Source: an uncultured Ectothiorhodospiraceae bacterium (lineage in GTDB: Bacteria > Pseudomonadota > Gammaproteobacteria > UBA6429 > Thiohalophilaceae). Taken from it: 38,226 bases of DNA. Shown here piece by piece: positions 1 to 8,084 of this stretch (position 1 is its first letter; each line of letters starts with the position of its first letter). Both the position numbers and the translations under genes were made by a program. Location of the stretch: positions 1-38,226 of the forward strand of contig CAMYOL010000050.1 of the NCBI GenBank assembly GCA_947260005.1. The letters are read 5' to 3'. The notes under the pieces are model-generated. The model did not search any database and was not told the origin of the DNA. It was given only the letters and a program-made list of their open reading frames with translations.

Positions 1-1
1 T

Positions 2-1543
2 ATTATGCTGGCTATCTGGTATATGGCAGATAGCGGTATGCTAGCACCCGTTATTGAGCATTTAGCGAATGGCAAAAAATATAAATACAGTTCAGAACTA
101 TCTACATTGCCACTATATTTCGGTATTTTCTCAGCTATAGTCGGTGCCTGGCATTTATTTGGTAGTCATAAAGAAGGTGCGCTCGATTATTATTCTTCAA
201 CGGTTGCCGGCGGTATTTTTATATTGTTAATTGCAATGTTGGTTCGTTGGTTCATCGCACCAGAAATTGCCGTCATCAGTACGGGAATGGGTAAGGTTGG
301 CGATACAGGCAAATATATACATAAGTTATTAGGCCTAAACTATGTTGTACTGGGTATTGTTACCGGTATCGTTATCGTTAATGTTTTCAAGGTACCCGAA
401 TGGGCGAAAAACGGTGTGCGTTTGTCTCGTCTTGGTTTGAAGACGGGCGTCATTTTATTAGGTACTTTATACAGTGCTGCAGAATTAAAGAACCTGGGTG
501 GTCTATCTATCATTATGATAGGCTTTTTTGTATTGGGTTCGGTTGGCATGGTTTTATGGATCGGTGCTCGACGTAAAATTCCTAACTCGATGGGGGGTGT
601 GTTATCCGCCGGTATGGGTGTATGTGGTGTGTCGGCTACAGTTGCGGCTGCACCAGTAGTGCAAGCCAAATCAGTTGAGATTGCTTATACCATTGGTACC
701 ATTTTGTTATGGGGTGTCGGTTGTATGTTTATCTTCCCCATCATTGGCAATCTACTCGGTATGACGCATGTACAGTTTGGTGCCTGGGCCGGTACCGGTA
801 TCCTCAACTCGGCACAAGTCGCCGGTGCGGCATTAGCCTACCAGCCTGACGGTATTGAAACTCTAAAAGTTGCTGAGATCTTTAATATCACTCGTGTATT
901 GGTATTGCCAATTATCGTCTTGTGGTTAGCGGTTTGGTATGTCAAACGTGAAGGCAGCGAAGCGACGGCTAAGGTGAACGTGGGTAAAGTCGTGTTTGAG
1001 AAATTCCCTGTGTTTGTGCTTGGTTTCATACTGCTATTTGCCTTATCTACCACCGGCATGTTTGCTCCGGCAAATCACTATAAGGGTAAATATTTTGGTA
1101 ATACTGCAGATACAGGATTCAAGGACAAGAATCTGCTTGACGCAAGTAAAATTGCAGTCTTACAAGCAGAGTTTGGCAAGATACAACGTGAGGATCGTAA
1201 GGCAGCGGTGACCGGCTTGATGGAGAATGGCAAGATCATGACCATTGAGCATGATGATGCAATCCGTGGTCTGGTCAATTCCAAAGTCTTGTCGAAAGAC
1301 GCAAACAAGATTCTTAAAAAGTCTCATAAAGCGGTTCGACATACGGCTGCGAAAGTTAAAGCATTCCGTAAATGGATCACCTGGCTATTCGCCTTTGGTC
1401 TGGTTGGACTTGGTATGCAAATTACCGTTGGCGCAATGAAACAAGCAGGTGGTCAACCAGCGGTTATTGGTGGCATTGTCGGCTTCGTTAAAGCAGCCTT
1501 GTCATTAGTTGTTGTCATGTTGTTGATCCAGACAACCATTTAA
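2..1543 (+). CDS. YeiH/UPF0324-type putative sulfate exporter, 5' end probably missing
   Basis: Polytopic inner-membrane protein of the 'putative sulfate exporter' (YeiH, UPF0324) family. The first ATG is at position 5, but the frame is open to the window edge, so the true start may lie upstream. What I see: many hydrophobic segments, plus the Gly/Ala-rich stretch typical of the family (GGVLSAGMGVCGVSA at about residues 198-212) and WAGTGILNSAQVAGAA further on. After about residue 350 the hydrophobic pattern is broken by a charged helical stretch of roughly 95 residues (Lys/Glu/Ala-rich) before a final membrane part. Long versions are known in this family, but the insertion is notable. A 39-residue membrane peptide follows 17 bases later and a strong terminator closes the unit. 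Transport of sulfate or a related anion is a family-level inference; no substrate can be read from the sequence. Confidence 0.8.
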   Translation: MMLAIWYMADSGMLAPVIEHLANGKKYKYSSELSTLPLYFGIFSAIVGAWHLFGSHKEGALDYYSSTVAGGIFILLIAMLVRWFIAPEIAVISTGMGKVGDTGKYIHKLLGLNYVVLGIVTGIVIVNVFKVPEWAKNGVRLSRLGLKTGVILLGTLYSAAELKNLGGLSIIMIGFFVLGSVGMVLWIGARRKIPNSMGGVLSAGMGVCGVSATVAAAPVVQAKSVEIAYTIGTILLWGVGCMFIFPIIGNLLGMTHVQFGAWAGTGILNSAQVAGAALAYQPDGIETLKVAEIFNITRVLVLPIIVLWLAVWYVKREGSEATAKVNVGKVVFEKFPVFVLGFILLFALSTTGMFAPANHYKGKYFGNTADTGFKDKNLLDASKIAVLQAEFGKIQREDRKAAVTGLMENGKIMTIEHDDAIRGLVNSKVLSKDANKILKKSHKAVRHTAAKVKAFRKWITWLFAFGLVGLGMQITVGAMKQAGGQPAVIGGIVGFVKAALSLVVVMLLIQTTI

Positions 1544-1560
1544 TTAAGAGGATATATAAA

Positions 1561-1680
1561 ATGGAAAATGAATATGATCGTGGTTCAGCATTGTCAATTT
1601 TTGGCAGTGATCGAAGAGAAGACTTAATGGCATTAGTTTTTGCTTTAGCCATTGCTTTTGCCGTTTTAATTTTCGTATAA
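1561..1680 (+). CDS. small single-span membrane protein, 39 aa
   Basis: Short reading frame starting ATG, 17 bases after the transporter stop. AGAGGA lies about eight bases upstream as a good ribosome-binding site. The product has a polar, charged N-terminal half (MENEYDRGSALSIFGSDRRE) and a C-terminal hydrophobic segment of about 18 residues ending in V. It is therefore probably a single-span inner-membrane peptide with its N-terminus in the cytoplasm. It sits between the transporter and the terminator at 1697-1735, so co-transcription with the transporter is very likely. A role as an accessory subunit of the transporter is inference from position only. I do not recognise the family. Confidence 0.7.
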   Translation: MENEYDRGSALSIFGSDRREDLMALVFALAIAFAVLIFV

Positions 1681-1696
1681 AGTCGAAAGGTGATTG

Positions 1697-1735
1697 TTCA
1701 ATGTCCGCCTGTATAGGCGGGCATTGAATTTTTTT
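1697..1735 (+). terminator. rho-independent terminator
   Basis: A 14-bp stem (TTCAATGTCCGCCT / AGGCGGGCATTGAA, one G-U pair) closes a GTAT loop and is followed by a run of seven T. It ends the transporter/small-peptide unit and separates it from the universal stress protein gene. Confidence 0.92.
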
Positions 1736-1759
1736 ACTAACTGTTTGTAAGGTGAAAAA

Positions 1760-2227
1760 ATGAACGCAGAAAATAATATTTTATTGGCCAGCCATGGCAC
1801 GCAAGGCGCCATAGCGGCTGAACAGGCTGCAATTGAGAATTGTAACAAAGGCGATCACTTGCATCATCTGTTGGTCGTGCCGTCATTGTGGCAGGGGATG
1901 ACGGGAGATGATTGGCTGAATAATGGTGTTACTCGTGACCGTTATCGGCGTTATATTGAATCAGAGCTTACTAAAGAAGTTGAAGAAACAGTATCGAGGG
2001 TTAAGCAACATGCCGAGCAACACGAACTGGTTTATACCCAACAGGTCGTTATCGGAGAGCCAGAAGACTGCTTGCTTGATGCTAGTAACAATGAAGAATA
2101 TAACCTGATTGTAATGGGTTCGCCTCGTCCAAAGGGTGAGACCGGTCTGAAATCACGTATGGTGACGAAGAAAGTAACGCGTAAATTGACAACGCCGGTT
2201 AAAATGGTGCCTCATCCCAATGAATGA
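1760..2227 (+). CDS. universal stress protein family protein (UspA-like)
   Basis: 155-residue single-domain Usp protein, the usual length for the family. The N-terminus NILLASHGTQGAIAAEQAA corresponds to the first strand and helix of the fold. The C-terminal YNLIVMGSPRPKGETGLKSRM is a divergent version of the nucleotide-binding glycine loop (G-2x-G-9x-G-S/T), so ATP binding is uncertain. AAGGTG lies upstream of the ATG. The end of this gene overlaps the next one by eight bases, which points to co-translation. It is a cytoplasmic stress-linked protein by family; its actual role is unknown. Confidence 0.8.
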   Translation: MNAENNILLASHGTQGAIAAEQAAIENCNKGDHLHHLLVVPSLWQGMTGDDWLNNGVTRDRYRRYIESELTKEVEETVSRVKQHAEQHELVYTQQVVIGEPEDCLLDASNNEEYNLIVMGSPRPKGETGLKSRMVTKKVTRKLTTPVKMVPHPNE

Positions 2228-2831
2228 TATGACGGGGCCACTTGCGATGGAAGATGCGGCCTGGGCTTCCGTGCAGACACCATTAAGTGTTGAGGCTTTA
2301 AGCGAGTTTTGTGCTGATATTGAGCGCTTGATTCGAATAAATCCTATGCTGGAGTTTAAATGCTGGGAAAATAGAGGCGGAGGCGTTTACTTTATCAGTG
2401 GAAAAAATTCCAGCCAGGAAACGCCGTTTAATTTTGAGACAGCGTTTAGCGTGACTAAACTCGCTGATGGTTATCAGATTGCCTATGATTCCGGCATCAA
2501 GTCCAGTACTGAAATCAAGATCGAAGCAAGCGACTCAGGTTCGAAACTAACCATTATCGATCGCTATGATCGACTCCCGGTAGAACAGCGTGAACAACAC
2601 CTGGGCGAAGTGGATAAAAGCATATCCACCTGGGCTGAATATACGCAACGTTATATACTGATGTGGCAACGTTGGTCTCAATTTGGTTTGTGGCGTTGGT
2701 ACATGCGTCGGATATGGCAACCCATGAAACCGTCCGGGCGGCGAATCACCTATATGTTGTTATGGATTTCAGTGGTCGAAGTTGCCTTGATTTTACTCGG
2801 TGTGGGGATCTATTTCGCTGAATATGCATAA
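2220..2831 (+). CDS. SRPBCC-like protein with C-terminal membrane anchor
   Basis: 203-residue protein of unknown function that overlaps the universal stress protein gene by eight bases. Residues about 1-150 look like a lipid/ligand-binding SRPBCC (START-like) fold: alternating strands (EFKCWENRGGGVYFISG, TEIKIEASDSGSKLTIIDRYD) and a C-terminal Trp-rich amphipathic helix. This is a weak, fold-level impression. Residues about 177-198 form one clear transmembrane helix (YMLLWISVVEVALILLGVGI), so the soluble domain is tethered to the inner membrane. The overlap suggests joint expression with the Usp protein. Confidence 0.7.
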   Translation: MNDMTGPLAMEDAAWASVQTPLSVEALSEFCADIERLIRINPMLEFKCWENRGGGVYFISGKNSSQETPFNFETAFSVTKLADGYQIAYDSGIKSSTEIKIEASDSGSKLTIIDRYDRLPVEQREQHLGEVDKSISTWAEYTQRYILMWQRWSQFGLWRWYMRRIWQPMKPSGRRITYMLLWISVVEVALILLGVGIYFAEYA

Positions 2832-2877
2832 TTCAGTCACAAAAACTCATTTCAATTAGTCGTAGTGTTAAAAATAA

Positions 2878-2903
2878 TTAACGAAAAACGACCGTTTCGT
2901 TAA
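2878..2903. repeat. 9-bp perfect inverted repeat
   Basis: TTAACGAAA and its complement TTTCGTTAA flank an 8-base spacer in the gap between the SRPBCC-like gene and the next small gene. There is no T-run on the plus side, so it is a poor terminator. An operator is possible. A second hairpin (2940-2960) follows directly. Confidence 0.45.
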
Positions 2904-2939
2904 AGAAAATCTGTGTGTGTCCGAAGTTTCTCTTACGGC

Positions 2940-2960
2940 ACAGTGAATTCGTTTCACTGT
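2940..2960 (+). other. 5'-leader hairpin of the small gene at 2979
   Basis: ACAGTGAA / TTCACTGT forms an 8-bp stem with a 5-base loop, ending five bases before the AAGAGG ribosome-binding site of the next gene. It could stabilise the mRNA or modulate translation; this is not demonstrated. Confidence 0.4.
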
Positions 2961-2978
2961 TTATCAAGAGGTTCTTCC

Positions 2979-3149
2979 ATGCGGCAAAGGCTACGTAAGT
3001 TATTCAAAAATGAGTTGTTTTTATTCCTACTCAATGGCGTCTTTGCCTATGTGGCCTTAAATGCCATTATCATCGCCACCTTACAGGTTCCACCCGAAGC
3101 TATCCTCGACAGCGGCTTAGATGAGGTTATTAAGGTTTTTGAGGATTAA
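2979..3149 (+). CDS. small membrane protein, 56 aa, unknown function
   Basis: Start chosen at ATG 2979 because AAGAGG is placed about eight bases upstream; the open frame continues upstream but without coding character. The product begins with a basic patch (MRQRLRKLFKNE), followed by one transmembrane helix (LFLFLLNGVFAYVALNAIII) and an acidic C-terminal tail. It ends convergently with the PAS-GGDEF gene, overlapping its stop by four bases. I do not recognise the family. The leader carries two inverted repeats, so it may have its own promoter. Confidence 0.6.
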   Translation: MRQRLRKLFKNELFLFLLNGVFAYVALNAIIIATLQVPPEAILDSGLDEVIKVFED

Positions 3150-4042
3150 GCTGCGGTTTGCACCTGGTTGCGTCCGCCGTCTTTCGCTGCGTACATTGCC
3201 ATATCAGCACGTTCAATCACTTCTTCTAAAGTATCATCATCCGATGTAAATGAGGTAACGCCAAAGCTTGCCGTGATGGTTAATTCAATTTCACTGAATT
3301 TGATTATGGTGTTAGCAAGACGAACACGCATGCGCTCCGCAACCTGTTCCGCGTTGGCTTTAGGGGTATCGGGTAATAACAGGATAAATTCCTCACCACC
3401 AATTCGCCCCAGCACATCAGAGTCACGCAGAGTATCACTACAAATGTGTCCGACATTTTGTAGTACATGATCCCCCGCAGCATGTCCATATTGATCATTA
3501 ATAGATTTAAAGTGATCAACATCGATCATTACGATTGATAAGGGACGGTTATATCGTTTTGCGCGGGCAAATTCTTTTGCGGCTTTATTCATAGTAGCCA
3601 GTCGATTGGGTAAACCGGTTAGCATGTCGGTACTAGCCAGCTTTTCAAGACGCGACTCGAGCATCTTATGTTCCGTTAAGTCTCGTTCAATGGCCGCGAA
3701 GTAAGCGATTTCGCCCTGGTCATTTTTAATGGGCACGATATTAATGTCCATCCACACGGCCTGTTCATCTTTCGTATAGTTGAGTATCTGTGTGCGAATG
3801 CGTTTGCCTGCGGCCATTGCTTCACGGATTTTCAGGCGGGTGGCCTTGTCGGTATCCTCACCCTGTAGAACACTGGGATTCTTACCAACCACTTCCTCTG
3901 AGGTATACCCCATAAGTTTTTCAAATGCGGGATTAACATAAACAATAAAAGGACCACCATCATCCAGTGGCGTGGAATCCATAACCATAATAACGTCATT
4001 GGTATTTTCGACCAGACTCTTAAAAACATTCTCAAAAATCAT
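3146..4042 (-). CDS. PAS-GGDEF diguanylate cyclase
   Basis: Soluble 298-residue protein, probably cytoplasmic. An N-terminal PAS sensor domain (about 5-125) is joined by a short coiled linker to a GGDEF domain (about 132-295) that makes c-di-GMP from two GTP. The active-site motif is GGEEF at 215-219, a functional variant. The RxxD product-inhibition site is present five residues upstream (RDSD, 206-209). The PAS domain contains GKNPSVLQG where light-sensing LOV domains carry GxNCRFLQ. The photoactive cysteine is replaced by proline, so flavin photochemistry is not expected. GGGAAG-like Shine-Dalgarno bases precede the ATG. The gene stands alone, convergent with the small gene at 2979. Confidence 0.92.
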   Translation of the reverse strand: MIFENVFKSLVENTNDVIMVMDSTPLDDGGPFIVYVNPAFEKLMGYTSEEVVGKNPSVLQGEDTDKATRLKIREAMAAGKRIRTQILNYTKDEQAVWMDINIVPIKNDQGEIAYFAAIERDLTEHKMLESRLEKLASTDMLTGLPNRLATMNKAAKEFARAKRYNRPLSIVMIDVDHFKSINDQYGHAAGDHVLQNVGHICSDTLRDSDVLGRIGGEEFILLLPDTPKANAEQVAERMRVRLANTIIKFSEIELTITASFGVTSFTSDDDTLEEVIERADMAMYAAKDGGRNQVQTAA

Positions 4043-4251
4043 GACATTAAACTTCCCATCATTTCCCTGGCGGCTAAATGAAACTCCTTAAAATAGTTTC
4101 TTATATTAAAGACTAGAATCGGCCTCTGTGAAGTAAAATTTACAGAAGAGTGCCAAAGCTGAAGCAGTGTCACACAGAAAATTTGAAGTTCAACCAAATT
4201 ATAGGGGAATTTTGTTAGCTGGATCACAAATCAGGGAATACTCGAAGAGAT

Positions 4252-4286
4252 GAAAAAACCCCGCAACCTAAAACGGCGCGGGGTTC
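4252..4286 (-). terminator. rho-independent terminator of the DUF5684 gene
   Basis: Read on the minus strand, AACCCCGC pairs with GCGGGGTT across a 13-base loop and is followed by TTTT. It lies about 20 bases past the stop of the gene at 4306-4683. Confidence 0.8.
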
Positions 4287-4305
4287 ATAAGTAGTAGAGG
4301 TATAA

Positions 4306-4683
4306 TTAAGATTGTGCTGCAGATGGACCTGTGTATGTGGCACTACCGAAACCAATAATAGGGAAGAAAATAAATGGCAGCAAGAATAACCCGATTCCAG
4401 TTCCTGCACCTTTTCCGAAACTCTTAGCAAAATCGATGCATACAATAATTGCTGGAATGATAGGGATAAGCAAAACGAGGATTATCCACCAGGCAGGTCG
4501 GCCACAGATTTCTAACCAGACGAGTATATTATAGATTGGTATAATACATGACCATCCCGGTTTCCCTGCTTTAGCATATGCTTTCCAGCATCCGATAATT
4601 ATTAACAATAAGAGTGCTAAATAAATTAATGCGGCTATACCAAATCCACCCGCTGCTGCCCCAGTTGCAAGTTCTTGATCCAT
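4306..4683 (-). CDS. DUF5684 family membrane protein
   Basis: 125-residue membrane protein. Start placed at ATG 4683 because AGGAGAG lies five to six bases before it; an ATG five codons further upstream overlaps that ribosome-binding site. Features typical of the DUF5684 family: a first membrane helix (IAALIYLALLLLIIIGCW), then KAGKPGW, IPIYN and a central pair of hydrophobic segments. An FAKSFGKG motif precedes the last helix, which ends in FFPIIGFGSATYTGP. Function unknown; related domains are sometimes fused to signal peptidases. It is next to, but probably not in an operon with, the histidine kinase gene, since about 270 bases separate them. Confidence 0.8.
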   Translation of the reverse strand: MDQELATGAAAGGFGIAALIYLALLLLIIIGCWKAYAKAGKPGWSCIIPIYNILVWLEICGRPAWWIILVLLIPIIPAIIVCIDFAKSFGKGAGTGIGLFLLPFIFFPIIGFGSATYTGPSAAQS

Positions 4684-4951
4684 TACTTCTCTCCTCATGA
4701 ATTTGTTTTAAGTTCTGATTAAGATTGTAACCAACTTTATGACTTGGATGGAAGTTTTGTTGGGTAAAGTTACATTCGAATATTAGAATAAACCAATTGA
4801 AAATCGTTTTTATGGTTAAAGCCAATTCGGATCAGTTTATGTTCATTAAAGCGTGATTTAAGTAGGGTGTTGATGAGTTCGCAGTAGATTAAGTGTACAG
4901 CGGTCGTTATTGTCGCCCTGAGAAACAGCAAACTCGACAAAACAGGTGTTT

Positions 4952-7222
4952 TTATGGTGTCGTCGAATTATCGCTTACCGGAAGAATAGGAAAGCTCAGG
5001 CGGAACTCGGCACCTGGCTGATGGTTAACCACATCAATATTACCGTGCATAGCCTGGGTAATCTGATTGACAAGAGCAAGACCAATACCAGTGCCGACTG
5101 TATTACGGGTCAATTCATTTTCGCTTCGATAAAAGAGGGTGAAGATCTTTTTCAATTGATCTTTCGCAATTCCAGGACCATAGTCCCGGATACTAATGAC
5201 GAGTGTATTATTATTTTGAAGTTGGCAATTAATATCGATGACTTTTTTATCTGCTTTGTTGGCAAATTTAATTCCATTGTCGACTAAATTTATTATAATT
5301 TGGCTAAATTGATCCAGGTCGATATTAACTTTTAACTCTTTAGTGATTTGATCACAATTTAAGTTAAGTTCAAAGTGGTTGCGTTCGACTTGAGAAGTCA
5401 CTTTCGAACGAATGGTATCGACTAACTCAGCAACAGTGACAGGATTAAGCTCCAGGTCAAACTCATTTCTTGTCATACGGGCTAGTTGCAAAATATTTTG
5501 AATGAGTCGTGACAAACGTTCACTTTCATAATAAATATAATCATAATATGATTTTTTCTTTTCTTCACTGGCCCAACCTTCACGGAGCATTTCACCGTAC
5601 ATACGTATTGAAGTCAGTGGGGTTTTTAACTCATGGCTCACAGAAGAAACAAAATCTTGTTGTTGTCTGGCTAATCTTATCTGTCTGAGTCCGAGACGGT
5701 ACATCAGAAAGAAACCACCGGTTAAGATGATGAATAGAACAAGCGTCGTCCAGGTTATGATTTTTCCGCCCGGACCACTGGGTAACTGCTGAATGCTAAA
5801 GATCAATTCAACATCATTTAATGGAGAAGATAGGCGTGTTCTGTATAACAGTGAGCCTTCAAGTTGTCTGGCATTTGACGAGTAGCTAGACCGGTTGCGA
5901 GAATTAAATACGGTAAACACATCGCCATTATAAGCGATGGCCAAATCACTGACTTCAGATACAGAAGTAGAGTTATAAATAGGCTTGATAGTATTTTGTA
6001 AAAAGGATTTTGAGTCGATTAAAATGCCTTGAATATAGCGATGCTTGTTACGCCAGACCTTGCGATATAAGACAAATTGCCCACTTTCCAATAAACTAAA
6101 TTCAAACGGATCAATTTCACTTTCAAAGATATCCAGTTTGATAGGGGCATTAAGGCGTCCAGAAATATTCTGGCCGGCGAGGCCTTGCTGAAGGCGTTGG
6201 TCGGGTAAAACGGTCTTCTCAGTTCTTTTACTCGCGCGTTTCTTTTGTTTAGATATTTCCCGTTTTTCTTGTAGTTTGGCCTCTTTACGTTTTAGTTGTT
6301 GTTTATCGTATTTTTCCCCAAGAACGATATCATCGACCGTCCCTAACGAAAAATCAAATTTATCTTTCTTGTTTCTTTTCCCGGATTTGGATTTAGTATC
6401 TTTTGATAAACTATCAAAGGCCGAATAGCTATTTCTTTGAGGTTCAATTACCTGCGGCGCTTCTTTTGGTGCACTAGCGGCAACTTCAGCCGTTGGTTCC
6501 GCTACAATTACTTTTTTACTGATTTCTTCAGCAATTTCTTCACTAACTTCTTCAATAAGCTCAGAGCTACCAGCAGCAACAGCCAGATCACCTTCATCAG
6601 TACGCGATTGGCCGACAATAGCTTGGGGCTTTGATTTTGGTTTTAGGTTCGGATCGGGCTGTGATTGACGGGTTTCTATTTCATTTTCTGAGAGTAGTTC
6701 TTTGTCTCTGAAGCGAGCTTGTCGATCGACGGGGATTAACTGATTCTCTTTTAAGATATTGAATATCTTTTGTTGTTTAATTTTTCGTTGCGAATATTCA
6801 CTCTTGGAGATTCCATAGCCAGACAACCAATTATTATTGGGCGGTAGGATCGGAGTGCTGACCTGGCCCTGATGATCTATCTGAAAATAGCCAATAACGC
6901 CGTTAATTTCTGAGCTGATATTCAAATTCGTTAATGGGGAGCGTTGTAGAATATTTGCGGCTGGGTCGCCGGCTATATTGAGGAAGCTATAATCAGAAAA
7001 AGCACGTTGTTCTTCAGAGTAGATAAGATTATTAAACTTATCATCAATACGTGTGGCCAATTCTTCCGCCAGTTGACGTTGTTGGTGATAAGCTTCCCAT
7101 TTTATTTGATCATAGGCCTGGTAAACGAGTAGACCGGTTGGGATCAACAAAGCAAGAAAAAATCCGACTAAAATTAACCTGAGATTATTCTTCTCAATTT
7201 GTTTAAAGCTGAAGTTTTTCAT
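4952..7222 (-). CDS. membrane sensor histidine kinase with large charged periplasmic insertion
   Basis: 756 residues: TM1 about 16-36, a very long periplasmic part about 37-487, TM2 about 488-508, then HisKA and HATPase_c. Phospho-accepting His530 lies in SVSHELKTPLTSIR. The N-box has NLVDNGIKFA (Asn649). G1 is DYGPGIA, the F-box is IFTLFYR and G2 is GTGIGLALV, so the kinase looks intact. Between residues about 185 and 345 the periplasmic region becomes low-complexity: Glu/Ala/Pro-rich, then strongly Lys/Arg-rich with coiled-coil character (for example KRKEAKLQEKREISKQKKRA). This stretch separates two plausible folded halves of the sensor. The gene overlaps the upstream response regulator gene by four bases (ATGA), so they form a cognate pair. 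The pair is divergent from the pspA/VWA operon. Confidence 0.93.
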   Translation of the reverse strand: MKNFSFKQIEKNNLRLILVGFFLALLIPTGLLVYQAYDQIKWEAYHQQRQLAEELATRIDDKFNNLIYSEEQRAFSDYSFLNIAGDPAANILQRSPLTNLNISSEINGVIGYFQIDHQGQVSTPILPPNNNWLSGYGISKSEYSQRKIKQQKIFNILKENQLIPVDRQARFRDKELLSENEIETRQSQPDPNLKPKSKPQAIVGQSRTDEGDLAVAAGSSELIEEVSEEIAEEISKKVIVAEPTAEVAASAPKEAPQVIEPQRNSYSAFDSLSKDTKSKSGKRNKKDKFDFSLGTVDDIVLGEKYDKQQLKRKEAKLQEKREISKQKKRASKRTEKTVLPDQRLQQGLAGQNISGRLNAPIKLDIFESEIDPFEFSLLESGQFVLYRKVWRNKHRYIQGILIDSKSFLQNTIKPIYNSTSVSEVSDLAIAYNGDVFTVFNSRNRSSYSSNARQLEGSLLYRTRLSSPLNDVELIFSIQQLPSGPGGKIITWTTLVLFIILTGGFFLMYRLGLRQIRLARQQQDFVSSVSHELKTPLTSIRMYGEMLREGWASEEKKKSYYDYIYYESERLSRLIQNILQLARMTRNEFDLELNPVTVAELVDTIRSKVTSQVERNHFELNLNCDQITKELKVNIDLDQFSQIIINLVDNGIKFANKADKKVIDINCQLQNNNTLVISIRDYGPGIAKDQLKKIFTLFYRSENELTRNTVGTGIGLALVNQITQAMHGNIDVVNHQPGAEFRLSFPILPVSDNSTTP

Positions 7223-7920
7223 TTTACGTTAAGACGATAACCCGCCCCGCGTACAGTGACCAGAAATTGTGGATCAGAAGAGGAGTGTTCAATCTTGCGA
7301 CGTAGCTTGGCAACATGAATGTCAACGGTTCGGGTTTCGATATCCAGATCCTTTGCATAGCCCCAGATCTTACTCAGCAGTTCGTCACGTGTGATGGGAC
7401 GGTCTGAATGAGAGTTTAAGTATTGCAGGATATCCATTTCGCGGCGGGTAAAGCTGAGTACTTCATCTTTGCGTTTGCCATTCAGGTTTTGTGTATCTAT
7501 ATAAGTATCAGCATCCAGTTCGATACGATGTTCCTGTTCAATACTGATTTTTGCACGACGTAAAACGGCCTGGATACGTAATACTAATTGGGCCACTGAA
7601 AAAGGTTTGGCAACATAATCATCCGCCCCCAGGGATAAACCATGAATGATATCGTCATCGCTGGTCTTGGCGGTCAGCATGATGATCGGTTGTTCTCGAT
7701 CATCCTGCCGGATTCGATTACAGATCTCAAAGCCGTCCATACCGGGTAGCATCACATCTAGAAGGATTAGATCAAATTGTCCTGTTTGAGCTTTTTTTAA
7801 GCCGGCCGGTCCTTCTTCGGCAAAGTCGACCTCGTAGCCATGATAGACTAAGACATCGATTAGCCCCGTTCGTATTGCGGCTTCGTCCTCAACCACTAAA
7901 ATCCTTATTTTTCTACTCAT
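7219..7920 (-). CDS. OmpR/PhoB-family response regulator
   Basis: 233 residues. Receiver domain 1-120 has the acidic pair Glu11/Asp12, phosphoacceptor Asp55 in LLDVMLPG, Thr83 and Lys105 (KPF). The C-terminal winged helix (about 135-230) ends in the family signature VRGAGYRLNV. It is a DNA-binding transcription factor partnered with the histidine kinase that overlaps its stop. No good Shine-Dalgarno is visible before the ATG. Its most likely targets are its own promoter and the divergent PspA operon. A TGTAAA-N5-TGTAAA repeat with the 11-bp spacing favoured by this family lies about 50 bases upstream. Confidence 0.95.
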   Translation of the reverse strand: MSRKIRILVVEDEAAIRTGLIDVLVYHGYEVDFAEEGPAGLKKAQTGQFDLILLDVMLPGMDGFEICNRIRQDDREQPIIMLTAKTSDDDIIHGLSLGADDYVAKPFSVAQLVLRIQAVLRRAKISIEQEHRIELDADTYIDTQNLNGKRKDEVLSFTRREMDILQYLNSHSDRPITRDELLSKIWGYAKDLDIETRTVDIHVAKLRRKIEHSSSDPQFLVTVRGAGYRLNVK

Positions 7921-7968
7921 AATAGTGATAAGAATACCTGTTTATGGTCGCTATATCACGGTCATGAA

Positions 7969-7985
7969 TGTAAAAGTTTTGTAAA
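7969..7985. promoter_or_regulatory. candidate binding site for the OmpR-family regulator
   Basis: TGTAAA-AGTTT-TGTAAA: two identical hexamers with an 11-bp period in the 164-bp gap between the divergent regulator gene and the pspA-like gene. Tandem repeats with this period are how OmpR/PhoB dimers bind DNA. Assignment to the neighbouring regulator is inference. Confidence 0.45.
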
Positions 7986-8084
7986 TATACATATGAATGT
8001 TTTACCTGTGACTGTCTAAAAATCAGCCTGATTACCCCCTAAACTCCTTAGCAGAACATAAATTTGTCGATAAGGAGAAGTTTC

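Noticed and set aside
4946-5287. Plus-strand open frame of 113 codons
   Set aside because: It lies inside the kinase's conserved HATPase region on the opposite strand and has no ribosome-binding site or recognisable family.
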